DNA of 64,000 nt from Pseudomonadales bacterium (GCA_024234365.1 JACKOK010000001.1:372001-436000); one strand, 5' to 3'. Counted from the first letter of the stretch, positions 45,694 to 55,440 are shown. Translations and numbers: made by a program. Notes: generated by a model not told the origin, from the letters alone.

Positions 45694-45812
45694 GCCCTCC
45701 TGCCCTGGCAGCCCGTTCCGGGTCTGGAGTATAACTGAAAAAATCCGCTGCTTGAGTTACCTTAGGGGCGTGCCGGCAAGAGGCGCGAACGCAGAGCATC
45801 AGGGGCAGGTCT

Positions 45813-46616
45813 ATGTTGAAGATTACACGCAGTATTGGCAGTTATCTGGCGCGCTTTCTCAGCAAGCCAAGGCCAGGGTATCAGCAGCATGATACGGCGA
45901 TCATTGAACGGGTGGTGCAGGTCATCCGCCCCGGTGACATTCTGCTGGTGGATGGCAATAGCCGCATCAGCACCGCTATCAAATACCTGACGCAATCCAC
46001 CTGGTCCCACGCCTGTCTGTACCTGGGCGATGACAGCCGTTCGCTGGATACACCCGCATTGGTGGAGGCCGATCTGAACGCCGGTGTCACTCTGGTGCCC
46101 CTGTCCAAATACGCCAGCTACAATGTGCGTATCTGCCGGCCCGTTGGCCTGTCGGAGGAGGAGCGGGAGAAGCTGCTGCGCTTTGTGCGCGAGCGGCTCG
46201 GTTATCGCTACGATCTGAAGAATATTTTCGATCTCATGCGTTATCTGATCCAGAACCCGGCTGTGCCCATGCGTTACCGCCGGCAGATGCTGAGCCTGGG
46301 CAGCGGCGAACCCACCAAGGCGATCTGTTCCACCCTGATTGCGCAGGCGTTTCAGTCTATCAATTATCCGATTCTGCCACGGGAAACATGGCAGGAGGAG
46401 TCGGGAGAGACACATCTGGAGGCGCGTCATTACACGCACTATGTGCCCAGGGATTTTGACCTGTCGCCCTATTTCTGTGTCATCAAACCTACGCTGGAGC
46501 TGGGCTTTGATTTTCACAGCCTGCGCTGGGTGGAACCAGCAGAAAGTGCTGGCTCCACCGCAGCCACGGCGGCAGGGATGGACGATGGCCTCAGTGCTGA
46601 TACCACGGCGTCTTGA
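45813..46616 (+). CDS. YiiX/YebB-like NlpC/P60-family cysteine hydrolase
   Basis: The 267-residue protein has QVIRPGDILLVDGNSRIST, the histidine motif STWSHACLYLGD (about residue 70) and the nucleophile cysteine in KAICSTLIAQAF (about residue 172), the permuted papain-like triad order of the YiiX family. Relatives act on amide bonds in lipids or peptidoglycan; target unknown. No clear signal peptide. The end overlaps the convergent NHL gene by 26 bp. Confidence 0.85.
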   Translation: MLKITRSIGSYLARFLSKPRPGYQQHDTAIIERVVQVIRPGDILLVDGNSRISTAIKYLTQSTWSHACLYLGDDSRSLDTPALVEADLNAGVTLVPLSKYASYNVRICRPVGLSEEEREKLLRFVRERLGYRYDLKNIFDLMRYLIQNPAVPMRYRRQMLSLGSGEPTKAICSTLIAQAFQSINYPILPRETWQEESGETHLEARHYTHYVPRDFDLSPYFCVIKPTLELGFDFHSLRWVEPAESAGSTAATAAGMDDGLSADTTAS

Positions 46617-47724
46617 TTAACAGAGCCGGGTCCACACCGGGTTTGGGCACCATCTTCTGGGAACGGCCATACTGGTTGTCCCCGCCGATCAGGTTGAGGT
46701 CGGAATCCACTGTAAAGGCGTGCACTTCCAGAAAACCCGTGGGGCCATCGCGTTCCACGATCCAGGAATACAGACGATTGCCGTTGAAGTCGAGTTTGAT
46801 GAAACGCAGCGGGTTCAGGTCGGTCATCCACACGGAATCTTCGTTCACAATCATGTCCAAGGGCAGGCTGAAGCCATCCCAGGTTGCGACATATTCCATC
46901 ACCGCCGGGTCCGGTGTCGTGCGGAACACATTGACACGCCCGCCGGAGCGGTCGAGCCCGAAGATCAGCCCGTTGGGGCCAACGGCCACGGAGTGTACTC
47001 CGTTGAACTGTCCGGGCCCGGTGCCATAGCCGCCGAACTCCGACAGATAGTCGAAATTCTTGTCGAGAATGATAATGCGGTGATTGTCCAGGCCATCGGC
47101 GATCAGCACGCGGCCATCGGGCAGGAAGGCGACATCCTGAGGCCTGCCAAAGTGAGTCTTGTCACTGCCGGGCACACGTTTCTCGCCGAAGCTCATGATC
47201 AGTTCGCTGCCGTCATTGCTGAAGACATAAATGGTATGAAAGGTCTCGTTGATCACCCACACGCGGCGCTCCGGGTCATAGGGGCTGACACGGATGCGGT
47301 GCGGGCCGGGGCCGTCCGAGTTCTGGCACAGCACGTCCCATTGATCCCAGATGGTGATGATATTGCCGTTGCCGTCCAGTTCGTACAGGCAGTTTTGCCA
47401 GGTACGGGGTTCCGTGTCCGTCAGCACATTCACCCCGAGAGAGCCGGCATAGCCCGCGTAGGCCCCGGGGATCGGCTGCGGCAGGCGGTATTCGCCCCGC
47501 ATGGCGACCAGAATACGATCAGGTGACTCTGCCTGCACGCCGGAGTTGCCGCCAAAAGCGAAGCCAGGCTGGGCAAACGGTTTATGCCAGGCGGGGATGA
47601 TGTTGTAGGGGCTGGGGCCAACCGGACCCATCACGACCTCATTGGCAGCAAGGACGGGAAGGGTTTGTGTAGAGAGCAAGGCTGCAAGGCCTGCGACGAA
47701 CATGCCACGGCGGAGTGTCTTCAT
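46591..47724 (-). CDS. Exported NHL-repeat protein
   Basis: The 377-residue product has a signal peptide (RGMFVAGLAALLSTQTLPVLAA) and NHL/six-bladed propeller repeats: HFGRPQDVAFLPDGRVLIADGLDNHRI, QFNGVHSVAVGPNGLIFGLDRSG and LPLDMIVNEDSVWMTDLNP. Members resemble the lyase part of peptidylglycine alpha-amidating enzymes, but activity is unproven. Start at 47724. It is divergent from another NHL-repeat gene. Confidence 0.82.
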   Translation of the reverse strand: MKTLRRGMFVAGLAALLSTQTLPVLAANEVVMGPVGPSPYNIIPAWHKPFAQPGFAFGGNSGVQAESPDRILVAMRGEYRLPQPIPGAYAGYAGSLGVNVLTDTEPRTWQNCLYELDGNGNIITIWDQWDVLCQNSDGPGPHRIRVSPYDPERRVWVINETFHTIYVFSNDGSELIMSFGEKRVPGSDKTHFGRPQDVAFLPDGRVLIADGLDNHRIIILDKNFDYLSEFGGYGTGPGQFNGVHSVAVGPNGLIFGLDRSGGRVNVFRTTPDPAVMEYVATWDGFSLPLDMIVNEDSVWMTDLNPLRFIKLDFNGNRLYSWIVERDGPTGFLEVHAFTVDSDLNLIGGDNQYGRSQKMVPKPGVDPALLIKTPWYQH

Positions 47725-47945
47725 TGTTCTTATTCTCATCGTTATAGGTGATACAGTAGGTCGGCCCAGTATACCGGTCGCAGCCGTGACTGCCAGCCCT
47801 TTGTGAGCCTTGTTCGAAACAGCGTGTGTGGCACTGGGTCTTTGCGCGTTTTTTGGCGTAGTATTCCGCAATGCCGGTGCCGCAGGTGCCGGTGGCTCAT
47901 GACACATTGGCCCGGAACAAAAACGCAAATAATGAGAGTGTCGCC

Positions 47946-48983
47946 ATGACTCAACGCAATCTGCACGTCCCCGTGATGCTTTCCCTGCTGCTTCTGCTTG
48001 TCTCCTGCTCCGCAGAAAAGCCCGCAGGAAGCTTTATTCCAAATCCCTATGTGCGCAGCGAGAGCGCCTTCGGCAATCTTCCCCAGGGGCGCCAGTGGGG
48101 TTCCGCCAGCGCCATTCATTATGCCGGGGATGGCATGATCTGGGTGGCAGAGCGCTGTGGTGGCAACCGCGGGCCGGGCAGCTGCGAGGACAGCCCCGAT
48201 GTGAACCCCATCCTGCTGCTGGACCGTGATGGCAATATCCAGCGTCAGTTCGGCGCGGGTATGTTCGTGTGGCCACACGGCATCTTTGTGGACCACGAGC
48301 GCAATCTCTGGGTGACGGATGCGGCGGTGGCGCGCGAGGGTCGCAAGGGCAATCAGGTACACAAATTCAGCCCGCAGGGGGAGTTGCTGATGAGCCTGGG
48401 GATTGCCGGTGTGGCGGGGAGCGGGCACTACTTCTTCAATGCGCCCAATGATGTGCTGGTGGCGCCGAATGGCGACATCTTTGTTGCCGATGGGCATAAC
48501 ACTTCCACGGCAAACCGGATTGTGAAGTTTAACAGCCAGGGCGAGTATCTCACCGAATGGGGCCATGTGGGCGCCGAAGGTGGGGAGTTCCGTGTGCCGC
48601 ACGCGCTGGCGATGGACTCGCAGGGGCGTCTGTTTGTGGCCGATCGCGGTAACAGCCGGATTCAGTTGTTCACGCAGGACGGCGAATTTCTCATGAGCTG
48701 GACACAGTTCGGGCGCCCCAGCGATGTGTATATCGACGAGCATGACATGCTCTACTCGGCGGATTCCGAATCCAACACCGGGCCCGAGCGCAACCCGGGT
48801 TGGGAGCGTGGCATTCGTGTTGGCAGCGCGAGCGATGGTTTCGTGACGGCGTTTACGCCAGACCCGGTGAAGAACCCGGCGGGCACCACCAGCCACGGAG
48901 AGGGCGTCACGGTGGATGAACAGGGCAATCTCTACGCGGCCGAGGTGGTGGAGCGCGCCGTGCGCAAGTTCACGCGGCGTTGA
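47946..48983 (+). CDS. NHL-repeat lipoprotein
   Basis: The 345-residue product has a lipoprotein signal (MLSLLLLLVSC, lipobox LVSC) and propeller repeats: FVWPHGIFVDHERNLWVTDA, FNAPNDVLVAPNGDIFVADG, FRVPHALAMDSQGRLFVADRG, FGRPSDVYIDEHDMLYSAD and a closing GVTVDEQGNLYAAEV. It resembles peptidylglycine alpha-hydroxyglycine lyase-like NHL proteins. Divergent from a second NHL-repeat gene with a 221-bp gap between. Its end overlaps the convergent phosphoesterase by 14 bp. Confidence 0.85.
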   Translation: MTQRNLHVPVMLSLLLLLVSCSAEKPAGSFIPNPYVRSESAFGNLPQGRQWGSASAIHYAGDGMIWVAERCGGNRGPGSCEDSPDVNPILLLDRDGNIQRQFGAGMFVWPHGIFVDHERNLWVTDAAVAREGRKGNQVHKFSPQGELLMSLGIAGVAGSGHYFFNAPNDVLVAPNGDIFVADGHNTSTANRIVKFNSQGEYLTEWGHVGAEGGEFRVPHALAMDSQGRLFVADRGNSRIQLFTQDGEFLMSWTQFGRPSDVYIDEHDMLYSADSESNTGPERNPGWERGIRVGSASDGFVTAFTPDPVKNPAGTTSHGEGVTVDEQGNLYAAEVVERAVRKFTRR

Positions 48984-49797
48984 GAGCGGGCGTGTCCTGA
49001 GCCCGTTCATCGGATTTGAGGCGAGTGGCGCTCTCCGTCCACTTGAGAATTTCGAGCGCACCGTTATGGCCTTCCACCATGGCGGTGCAGCTCTCCACCC
49101 AGTCGCCGGTGTTGCAGTACAGCACGTCCTCGAACATGACGATCTCGGCATGGTGGATATGCCCGCAGACAACACCCTCCACCTGTTCGAGACGGGCGGA
49201 GGCTACCACCGCTTCCTCGAATTTCCCGATATAACTCACTACGTTCTTGACCTTGTGTTTCAGGTGGGCGGCAAGCGACCAGTAGGGCAAACCGATCAGG
49301 CGCCGGAAGCCGTTGATGATGCGGTTCAGGAACAGCAACTGACCATACATGGAGCTGCCAACCTTCGACAGGAAAGGGCTGTATTTGACTACCGAATCAA
49401 ACTGATCACCGTGCAGTACCAGCAACCGGCGTTCGTCTGCGGTGGTGTGCACCGCCGTATCGCGAATCTCGATATTGTCAAAGCTGTGGCCGCAATAGTG
49501 ACGTGCACTCTCGTCGTGATTGCCGGGGGTATAAATCACGCGGGTGCCCTTTGCCGCTTTGTTCAGAATGGCGTTTACCACTGCCTGATGCGAGGCGGGC
49601 CAGTAGGATTTCTTTTTCAGCTCCCAGCCATCAAAGATGTCGCCCACCAGGTACAGGAAATCCGATTCGGTGCGCTTGAGAAAATCGAGCAGAAACTCGG
49701 CCTGGCAGCCTTTGAAGCCCAGGTGGATGTCGGAAAGGAAAATGGCGCGATATTTGAGTGGGGTTTGCAGGGGCCTTGCGGTGTTCGCAGCGCTCAT
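48970..49797 (-). CDS. LpxH-like metallophosphoesterase
   Basis: The 275-residue protein has the calcineurin-type motifs: FLSDIHLG (D-x-H), LVGDIFD (GDxxD), YTPGNHDE (GNHDE), VLHGDQFD and VCGHIHHAE (GHxH). It resembles the UDP-2,3-diacylglucosamine diphosphatase group but is longer than LpxH (about 240) with an insert near residues 125-180; the exact substrate is uncertain. Start at 49797 with AGAGGTGA upstream. Confidence 0.85.
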   Translation of the reverse strand: MSAANTARPLQTPLKYRAIFLSDIHLGFKGCQAEFLLDFLKRTESDFLYLVGDIFDGWELKKKSYWPASHQAVVNAILNKAAKGTRVIYTPGNHDESARHYCGHSFDNIEIRDTAVHTTADERRLLVLHGDQFDSVVKYSPFLSKVGSSMYGQLLFLNRIINGFRRLIGLPYWSLAAHLKHKVKNVVSYIGKFEEAVVASARLEQVEGVVCGHIHHAEIVMFEDVLYCNTGDWVESCTAMVEGHNGALEILKWTESATRLKSDERAQDTPALNAA

Positions 49798-49884
49798 GCC
49801 AGTCACCTCTTGTGGTCGGTATGGGCGCAGCATAGGCGCCCAAGGTGACAGTGCGGTGACTCTTGTGTGTCGCTTGTGTGACAG

Positions 49885-50361
49885 CTACTCCCGGTTTGCC
49901 CACTGGGGCCACGGGGCACTCATCAGCGCCTGGTTGGAGTAACGCAGATCCGCGCTGACATCGGCACCGACCCAACCCGGCAATTCGTATGGCGTGGTTT
50001 CGCTGGGGAGTTCGATCTCCGCCAGAATCAGCCCCGCATTGGCGCCCTCGAATACGTCCACTTCCCAGTGCATGCCCTGGTACATCAGATCGTAGCGGGT
50101 TTTTTCAATGCGCTCGGGGCCGCACAGCCCCGCCAGAATGTCCTGGGCATCCGCAAGCGGAATGTGATACTCGAATTCGGCACGGCTGATGCCCTGGCTG
50201 GGGCCTTTGAGGGTGAGATAGGCGCGGGCATCGCACAGACGCACCCGCACCGTGCTGCGATTGGCCGTGGGGATATAGGCCTGCACGATGCGCTCCCCGT
50301 TGTGCAGGGGGGGCAGGCGGTCGGCGATGACGAGGTACTTGCGTTCGATTTCAATGGCCAT
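49885..50361 (-). CDS. CYTH-domain protein (triphosphate tunnel enzyme family)
   Basis: The 158-residue protein starts MAIEIERKYLV, with the CYTH ExExK signature, and has STVRVRLCDARAYLTLKG, KTRYDLMY and LAEIELPSE, the acidic and basic tunnel residues. Relatives hydrolyse inorganic triphosphate. A GTG start at 50379 is also possible and would overlap the cbpM stop. Confidence 0.9.
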   Translation of the reverse strand: MAIEIERKYLVIADRLPPLHNGERIVQAYIPTANRSTVRVRLCDARAYLTLKGPSQGISRAEFEYHIPLADAQDILAGLCGPERIEKTRYDLMYQGMHWEVDVFEGANAGLILAEIELPSETTPYELPGWVGADVSADLRYSNQALMSAPWPQWANRE

Positions 50362-50375
50362 GGTGTTGTCGTCTG

Positions 50376-50681
50376 TCACTCCTGCAGGAAGCGCTGCAAT
50401 TGCTGGCGCAGTAGCGCGTTGTCGGCGCGCAGGCGGTCCCGCTCGTCGAGCAGAGACAGCAGCAGGGCCGTGGTGGACCAGTCCAGGTGCAGCTCCTGCT
50501 GCATGCGGATGGCACGTTTGGCGGTGCTGATCATCTCGAGGTCGAACACCCAGTCGGCGGGGGAGTCGCCCAGAGGGGCAATAATGTCATGTTCAACGAT
50601 GGCAAAGACCTCGTCGCGCTGGGTGCCGATGGCGAAACAGGCATCCGTGAGATCGAGGCTGAGGGTGTAATCAATTTGCAT
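50376..50681 (-). CDS. cbpM: Chaperone modulator CbpM
   Basis: CbpM inhibits CbpA by binding its J-domain. The 101-residue protein has TDACFAIGTQRDEVFAIVEHDII followed by VFDLEMISTAKRAIRMQQE and a leucine-rich helical end (LLSLLDERDRLRADNALLRQQL). It follows cbpA with one base between and is certainly co-transcribed. Confidence 0.92.
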   Translation of the reverse strand: MQIDYTLSLDLTDACFAIGTQRDEVFAIVEHDIIAPLGDSPADWVFDLEMISTAKRAIRMQQELHLDWSTTALLLSLLDERDRLRADNALLRQQLQRFLQE

Positions 50682-50682
50682 C

Positions 50683-51627
50683 TTATGCCTCCCATTCCTT
50701 GCGCGGATTGAATGCAGCCTTCTGCGCCAGCTCTTGCCAGTGGGTATTGGCCGCCTCGCTGCTGTGCGGCGGCATGACAACCTTGAGCACGGCATACAGA
50801 TCGCCATGCCCGCTGCGCGTGCGCAGCCCCTTGCCGGCGATGCGCAGGCGCTGCCCGCTCTGGCTATCGGGTTTGATGGTGAGGCTGATTTTTCCGGCCA
50901 GTGTCGGCACGGTGAGCTTGGTGCCAAGCGCGGCCTCCCAGGGGGCCACGGGAACGACCAGATTGAGATCGTGACCGCTGACATCAAACAGGGGGTGCGG
51001 AATCAGGCGCACACGCAGATAGAGGTCACCGGCAGGGCCGGAACCGAAACCGGGGGCGCCCTGGCCCTTCAGGCGAATGCGTTCGCCGTCCACCACCCCG
51101 GCTGGAATCTTCACCTTCAAGGTTTTCTGGATGTCCGGCAGGCGGCCATTCTCGCCGTAGTGGGGCAGTTTGTACTCGATGGGGCGCGCCTCCTCGGAGA
51201 GGGTCTCTTCGAGAAACAGGGGCAGTTCTACCTCGATATCACGCCCGCGCCGGCTGCCGAAATCCTCGCCGCCGCCAAAGGGGCCGCTTTGCTGGCGGAA
51301 GCGGCCGCCGCCGAAGATGTTCTCGAAGAAGTCCGAAAAATCCCCCTGGCCGCTGAAACCGCCAGATGCCCCCTGCCAGCCGGGAGGAGGCTCGAAGGAT
51401 TGCCCGGCGCTGCCATACTGGCGCAGCTGATCATATTCCGCCCGCTTCTTTTCATCGGACAGCACTTCATAGGCTTCGGCCACGTCCTTGAATTTCTTTT
51501 CGGCATCGTGCTGGTCGCTGACATCGGGATGGTATTTGCGCGCCAGGCGACGGTAGGCGGTCTTGATGGTCTTGAGGTCGGCGTCGGGTTCGACGCCCAG
51601 CACCTTGTAGTAGTCCTTGAATTCCAT
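50683..51627 (-). CDS. cbpA: Curved DNA-binding protein / DnaJ-like co-chaperone CbpA
   Basis: CbpA is a DnaJ-class partner of DnaK that also binds DNA. The 314-residue protein has an N-terminal J-domain ([23 protein letters not shown] at residues 33-35), a Gly/Phe-rich linker (about residues 75-120) and two C-terminal DnaJ domains ([34 protein letters not shown]); no zinc-finger domain. I choose the ATG at 51627, four codons inside the longest frame. Confidence 0.94.
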   Translation of the reverse strand: MEFKDYYKVLGVEPDADLKTIKTAYRRLARKYHPDVSDQHDAEKKFKDVAEAYEVLSDEKKRAEYDQLRQYGSAGQSFEPPPGWQGASGGFSGQGDFSDFFENIFGGGRFRQQSGPFGGGEDFGSRRGRDIEVELPLFLEETLSEEARPIEYKLPHYGENGRLPDIQKTLKVKIPAGVVDGERIRLKGQGAPGFGSGPAGDLYLRVRLIPHPLFDVSGHDLNLVVPVAPWEAALGTKLTVPTLAGKISLTIKPDSQSGQRLRIAGKGLRTRSGHGDLYAVLKVVMPPHSSEAANTHWQELAQKAAFNPRKEWEA

Positions 51628-51718
51628 TGCTGAATCCACTGTCTTGAAAGCGGGTGGGAAACGCCGGAAATACTACATGAATCGTAGGCGGGGAAACAGC
51701 GGGCGAAGGGCGTGGTTT

Positions 51719-51874
51719 ATCGCCAGCAGGGCTGGCTCCCACAGGAGTAAATTGTAGGAGCCTGCCCTGCAGGCGATTGCTTCCACAGGGCTAAATTGTG
51801 GGAGCCTGCCCTGCAGGCGAAGGGGCCTGCGGTGCGCTTGATGTTTGATCGCCAGCAGGGCTGGCTCCTACGGG
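51719..51874. repeat. REP cluster (four REP units)
   Basis: Units at 51719-51744 (+), 51752-51776 (-), 51795-51820 (-) and 51848-51873 (+) share the REP form seen at 29.9 kb. Plus-oriented units carry GCCAG-CAGGG-CTGGC and minus-oriented units carry (read on their own strand) GCCTG-CAGGG-CAGGC, so the hairpin stem is kept with swapped bases. Fills the gap between the lectin-like gene and cbpA. Confidence 0.88.
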
Positions 51875-51878
51875 TGGC

Positions 51879-52523
51879 TCAGTACGCGAAGCAGTAGAAA
51901 TAGCCGTTGCCGCCGGTGGCGATCAGGTCGTCCTGGCTGCAACTGCGGCTGGTGTGGGCGCTGTTCCAGGAGGTGGGGTTAGCGCCCCCGCCCTGACGGT
52001 CGTGGTGACCGACCTGGGCCTGGCCCGCGCTGTTGCTCGTCCAGTTGTTGCAGGTCAGGTCGGAATCCGGCGGAAACGCCGTGCCGTCGAGCTGGGACCC
52101 CGTCAGAATGTCGTGGGTGTTTGGCGTATCGCCGCGACCGTTGACGACGGCACCGGACTCGGTCAGCGAACCCTCCTTGCCGGTCAACGCCGCTTCGCTG
52201 TGCAATTGCTCCAGGTTGGCGGCAATCATGACCCCGCGGGCGTTATACCAAGGGCCACTGCCGATGCGGTCACGGGCATTGATGGCGGGTTGGCCGCCTT
52301 TTGCCTGGGTACTCAGATAGGCCGCCCAGGTTTTGCCGCCAGCGCCAACGGCGGTGGCGAGGGCGGCGCAATGGGCATCGGCCCCGGCCAGGCCACCGAG
52401 ATTGGCGCCATCACCCGAGCCCACGCTGGTAATGAAGAAGCTGAGGGAGTTGCCCTGCGAGTGGCTGAGGCCGGCGGCACAGGCTGCTGCGATGATCGAG
52501 GCCGTGAGAATTGTCTTTTTCAT
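51879..52523 (-). CDS. Secreted lectin-like protein
   Basis: The 214-residue product has a signal peptide (TILTASIIAAACAAGLSHS) and a domain with FFITSVGSGDGANLGGLAGA, ADAHCAALATAVGA, KTWAAYLSTQA, NARDRIGSGPWYNARGVMIA, VVNGRGDTPNTHDILTGS and a C-terminal cysteine pair, the pattern of collagen/endostatin- or C-type-lectin-like proteins common in environmental proteobacteria. Function not established. The start at 52523 is set by the signal peptide. REP units begin six bases after the stop. Confidence 0.78.
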   Translation of the reverse strand: MKKTILTASIIAAACAAGLSHSQGNSLSFFITSVGSGDGANLGGLAGADAHCAALATAVGAGGKTWAAYLSTQAKGGQPAINARDRIGSGPWYNARGVMIAANLEQLHSEAALTGKEGSLTESGAVVNGRGDTPNTHDILTGSQLDGTAFPPDSDLTCNNWTSNSAGQAQVGHHDRQGGGANPTSWNSAHTSRSCSQDDLIATGGNGYFYCFAY

Positions 52524-52689
52524 TGTTGCGGTCTCCTTGCGTCCTTCCCCTGCTTGGTGGTTTGATCTGGCTTGTGAACGGACGGCGCCTCCCGGGGAAG
52601 GAAAACGAGGGGCGCCAACGTAAGCAAACTCGACAACGAAGACCGTGTTCATGCGTTGAACCATTCAGTGTCAACGCGCTGGAATAATC

Positions 52690-53748
52690 ATGAGCTGGAA
52701 AACATTACTGCCATTGTTGCTGGTGGGCTGCCTGCAGGCGCCGGCTGCGCTGTGGGCGGCAGATGCACCGGGCGCCGTGAGCGATACCGCAGCGCAAACC
52801 CTGCCGGAAGACGACAGCAGTGCCCTGGAGATCAGCCAGCAGCTCGCCAGTTACCAGGCAAGCCTGGAGGCGATGGAGAGTGAGTTCGGTCCCTACGATG
52901 TCCGCTTGAACGAAGTGCTGATGGATACCGGGCGTTACTACATGAGCCTGGGGCAGTTCGACTCGGCGTCTGCCAGCTTTGAGCGTGCGCTGAGCATTAC
53001 CCGTATCAACGAAGGGCTGTACAGCGAGTCCCAGCTTGCCATTTTGGAGAGCCTCATTGGCACCCTGAAGGCAGCGGGCGAGTGGGTACAGGCTGACGAC
53101 CGGGAGCATCTGGCACTGCATATCCAGACCCGGCTGTACGAGCCGGGTTCGCAGGCCTATGCCGAGGCGGTGCTGGCCTTCGGCGACTGGAAGATCCAGG
53201 CCGTGCGGGGCAATCTCCTGCAGCGCTCCGGGTTGGCCAATATGCGGGATATCGAGGAGCTGCCGTTGCTCTACCAGAAGGCGCTGGGAGAGACCGACAC
53301 GCCAACGTCAGCACAGGCCACGGACATGCGGCAGCAGACCCGTTTTGATCTACTCTACGGCAAGGCCTATGCACAGGCGCAACTGGCGGACTATGCCCTG
53401 CGCAGTGTGCCTCTGGGCCTCGACCGCCCGGTGCAGCGCTATATCTCGGAATACGTCTGCCGCGATGTGGTGAACGCCCAGGGGCAGGTCAGCCAGAGCT
53501 GTGGCACGGTGCGCCGGGAGAACCCGCTGTACCGGGAGATCGAAATGCAGCGGCAGCTCTACCGCGATCGCATCCAGATTGCCGTCAGTGATCTGCAGCG
53601 GGCCATCGTCGACATGGAGGGCATGCTCGCCTCGGATGCCGAGTTGCAGGCGCGCAATAACGGTGCGGCACCCGCCCGCGTGGAAGAGCTCAAGGCGATC
53701 TATACCAACATCAACCGGGAGTACCGCCGCAGCGCCATGCGCTGGTAG
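52690..53748 (+). CDS. Exported TPR-repeat protein
   Basis: The 352-residue product has a signal peptide (LLPLLLVGCLQAPAALWAA) and TPR-like helices (NEVLMDTGRYYMSLGQFDSA, SASFERALSITRINEGLY, LIGTLKAAGEWVQADD). A cysteine pair (YVCRDVVN, QSCGTVR) and a C-terminal coiled region follow. No specific family recognised. Confidence 0.75.
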   Translation: MSWKTLLPLLLVGCLQAPAALWAADAPGAVSDTAAQTLPEDDSSALEISQQLASYQASLEAMESEFGPYDVRLNEVLMDTGRYYMSLGQFDSASASFERALSITRINEGLYSESQLAILESLIGTLKAAGEWVQADDREHLALHIQTRLYEPGSQAYAEAVLAFGDWKIQAVRGNLLQRSGLANMRDIEELPLLYQKALGETDTPTSAQATDMRQQTRFDLLYGKAYAQAQLADYALRSVPLGLDRPVQRYISEYVCRDVVNAQGQVSQSCGTVRRENPLYREIEMQRQLYRDRIQIAVSDLQRAIVDMEGMLASDAELQARNNGAAPARVEELKAIYTNINREYRRSAMRW

Positions 53749-53794
53749 GCCATAGCGGGTATACTGCGGCCCACACACTGAACGGATTTGTACT

Positions 53795-54367
53795 ATGGAA
53801 GCTTTTCTCGTTGCCACAGGCATCGTGGCACTCGCGGAGATCGGGGACAAAACCCAGCTCCTGGCCTTTATTCTTGCCGCCAAATACCGCAAACCTGTTC
53901 CCATCATCATCGGCATTCTGCTCGCTACCATTGCCAATCATGGTTTTGCCGGTGCTGTGGGAGCCTGGGTCACCTCGGTGGTGGCACCTGACACCCTGCG
54001 CTGGGTTCTGGGGGTGTCCTTTCTGGCGATGGCCGGCTGGACGCTGATTCCCGACAAGTTCGAGGAGGAAGAGGCGACGCTGGTTTCCCACAGTGTCTTC
54101 ATGGCAACGTTCATCGCCTTCTTCCTTGCGGAGATTGGCGACAAGACCCAGGTGGCCACGGTGGCTCTGGCCGCGAACTATGATGCCCTCGTCACCGTGG
54201 TGATCGGCACCACGCTGGGCATGATGATTGCGAATGTTCCGGCGGTGTTGCTGGGGCACCGCATCGCCGACAGGATTCCGGTGCGTGCGGTACACATGGT
54301 GGCGGCGGCCATTTTTGCCGTGCTGGGCGTGTTGGTGCTGATGGGCTCCGGCGAGATCATTCCCTGA
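53795..54367 (+). CDS. TMEM165/GDT1-family manganese (or Ca/H) exporter
   Basis: The 190-residue membrane protein consists of two repeats of three helices each with the family motif EIGDKT (residues 15-20 and 113-118). Bacterial relatives such as MneA export manganese. The stretch upstream is only 46 bp and holds no room for a yybP-ykoY riboswitch, which often precedes such genes elsewhere. Confidence 0.92.
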   Translation: MEAFLVATGIVALAEIGDKTQLLAFILAAKYRKPVPIIIGILLATIANHGFAGAVGAWVTSVVAPDTLRWVLGVSFLAMAGWTLIPDKFEEEEATLVSHSVFMATFIAFFLAEIGDKTQVATVALAANYDALVTVVIGTTLGMMIANVPAVLLGHRIADRIPVRAVHMVAAAIFAVLGVLVLMGSGEIIP

Positions 54368-54525
54368 GCATCTTTGCTGCACATCGGGAATCTGCCCGAA
54401 ATCTGACAATAGCGGGCAAGAAGCTGATTTTGCAGGGCTTTGCTTGCTGCCCATAGGGGGCTATGCAAGAATGCCCACCAGGTTTTTTCACCCTTGCCCA
54501 AGACACTGATGAATCGGGGTAATCC

Positions 54526-55371
54526 ATGAACAAAAGTCTGGCCATTATTGCTGCAATTGCCGTCATCGGCTTGCTGTTTCTGGTCTATCTGGCGGCCACT
54601 TTCGAGAGCCCGCAGGGCACGCAGACGGTGGAGATTGCACCGCCGGTACCGCAGGCACCTGCCCCCGTGCAGCGTGAGGAAACCCCCGCGCCCGTACCTG
54701 CTCCAGTGCAGCCGGTAACGCCCGCTCCCGTGGTGGCCGTTGAAGAGGAGACCCCGGAACCGGAGGTGGTGGAGGAAATTGTCGAGCTGCCCACGCTTAA
54801 CGACAGCGATGGTTTTCTCAGTGAAAGGCTGCAGGCGCTGGAAACCGGTGCCCGCCTGATGGCGCTGCTGACTTCGGACGACATCATCCGCAAGTTTGTG
54901 GTCTTCGTGGACAATGTTGCCGAGGGCAATCTGCCGCAACTGGAATACCCGGTGCGCCGCCTGCCCCAGGCCATGGCGGTGCGCGAACTGGACGAAAACC
55001 TCTACGAAATGCAGACGGTATCCTATCAGCGTTACACGGCACTCATTGATGGGCTGACGGCGGTCAACCCAGAGCAGGCGCTGGCGATTTACCGCGTCAT
55101 GAAGCCTTTGTTCCAGGAGGCCTATGCCGAGATCGGCTACCCCAACCGCAACTTCGACGACACCCTGGCGCGCGCCATCGACAACGTGGTCAACGCCTCT
55201 ACGGCAGAAGGCCCCTTCCAGTTGATCAAACCCAAGGTCATGTATATCTATGCCGATTCCGAAATCGAGCGTATGAGCCCGGTGGAGAAACAACTGCTGC
55301 GCATGGGGCCACAGAATGCCGAGAAGCTGAAGCTCGCGCTTCAGCAATACCGTCAGCGCCTGAGCCGTTGA
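54526..55371 (+). CDS. DUF3014-family membrane-anchored protein
   Basis: The 281-residue product has one N-terminal membrane span (SLAIIAAIAVIGLLFLVYLAA), a Pro/Ala/Val/Glu-rich linker (about residues 35-88) and a DUF3014 domain (LPTLNDSDGFLSERLQAL, DDIIRKFVVFVDNVAEG, YRVMKPLFQEAYAEIGYP). Function unknown. It lies just before the terminator and recQ. Confidence 0.83.
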   Translation: MNKSLAIIAAIAVIGLLFLVYLAATFESPQGTQTVEIAPPVPQAPAPVQREETPAPVPAPVQPVTPAPVVAVEEETPEPEVVEEIVELPTLNDSDGFLSERLQALETGARLMALLTSDDIIRKFVVFVDNVAEGNLPQLEYPVRRLPQAMAVRELDENLYEMQTVSYQRYTALIDGLTAVNPEQALAIYRVMKPLFQEAYAEIGYPNRNFDDTLARAIDNVVNASTAEGPFQLIKPKVMYIYADSEIERMSPVEKQLLRMGPQNAEKLKLALQQYRQRLSR

Positions 55372-55390
55372 CCGAATCCAAACCCTGAGG

Positions 55391-55436
55391 CGGCCTGTTC
55401 CGTGATGCGGAGCAGGCCGTTTGTTTTTTCCGAAAT
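55391..55436 (+). terminator. Rho-independent terminator before recQ
   Basis: GGCGGCCTGTTCCG and CGGAGCAGGCCG form a strong GC stem around TGATG and are followed by TTTGTTTTTT. It closes the DUF3014 transcript, 20 bp after the stop codon, and ends just before the recQ start. Confidence 0.8.
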
Positions 55437-55440
55437 CCCG

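Noticed and set aside
53749..53794. A yybP-ykoY manganese riboswitch before the GDT1-family gene
   Set aside because: Only 46 bp separate it from the upstream gene, too short for the riboswitch, and the conserved loops are not visible.
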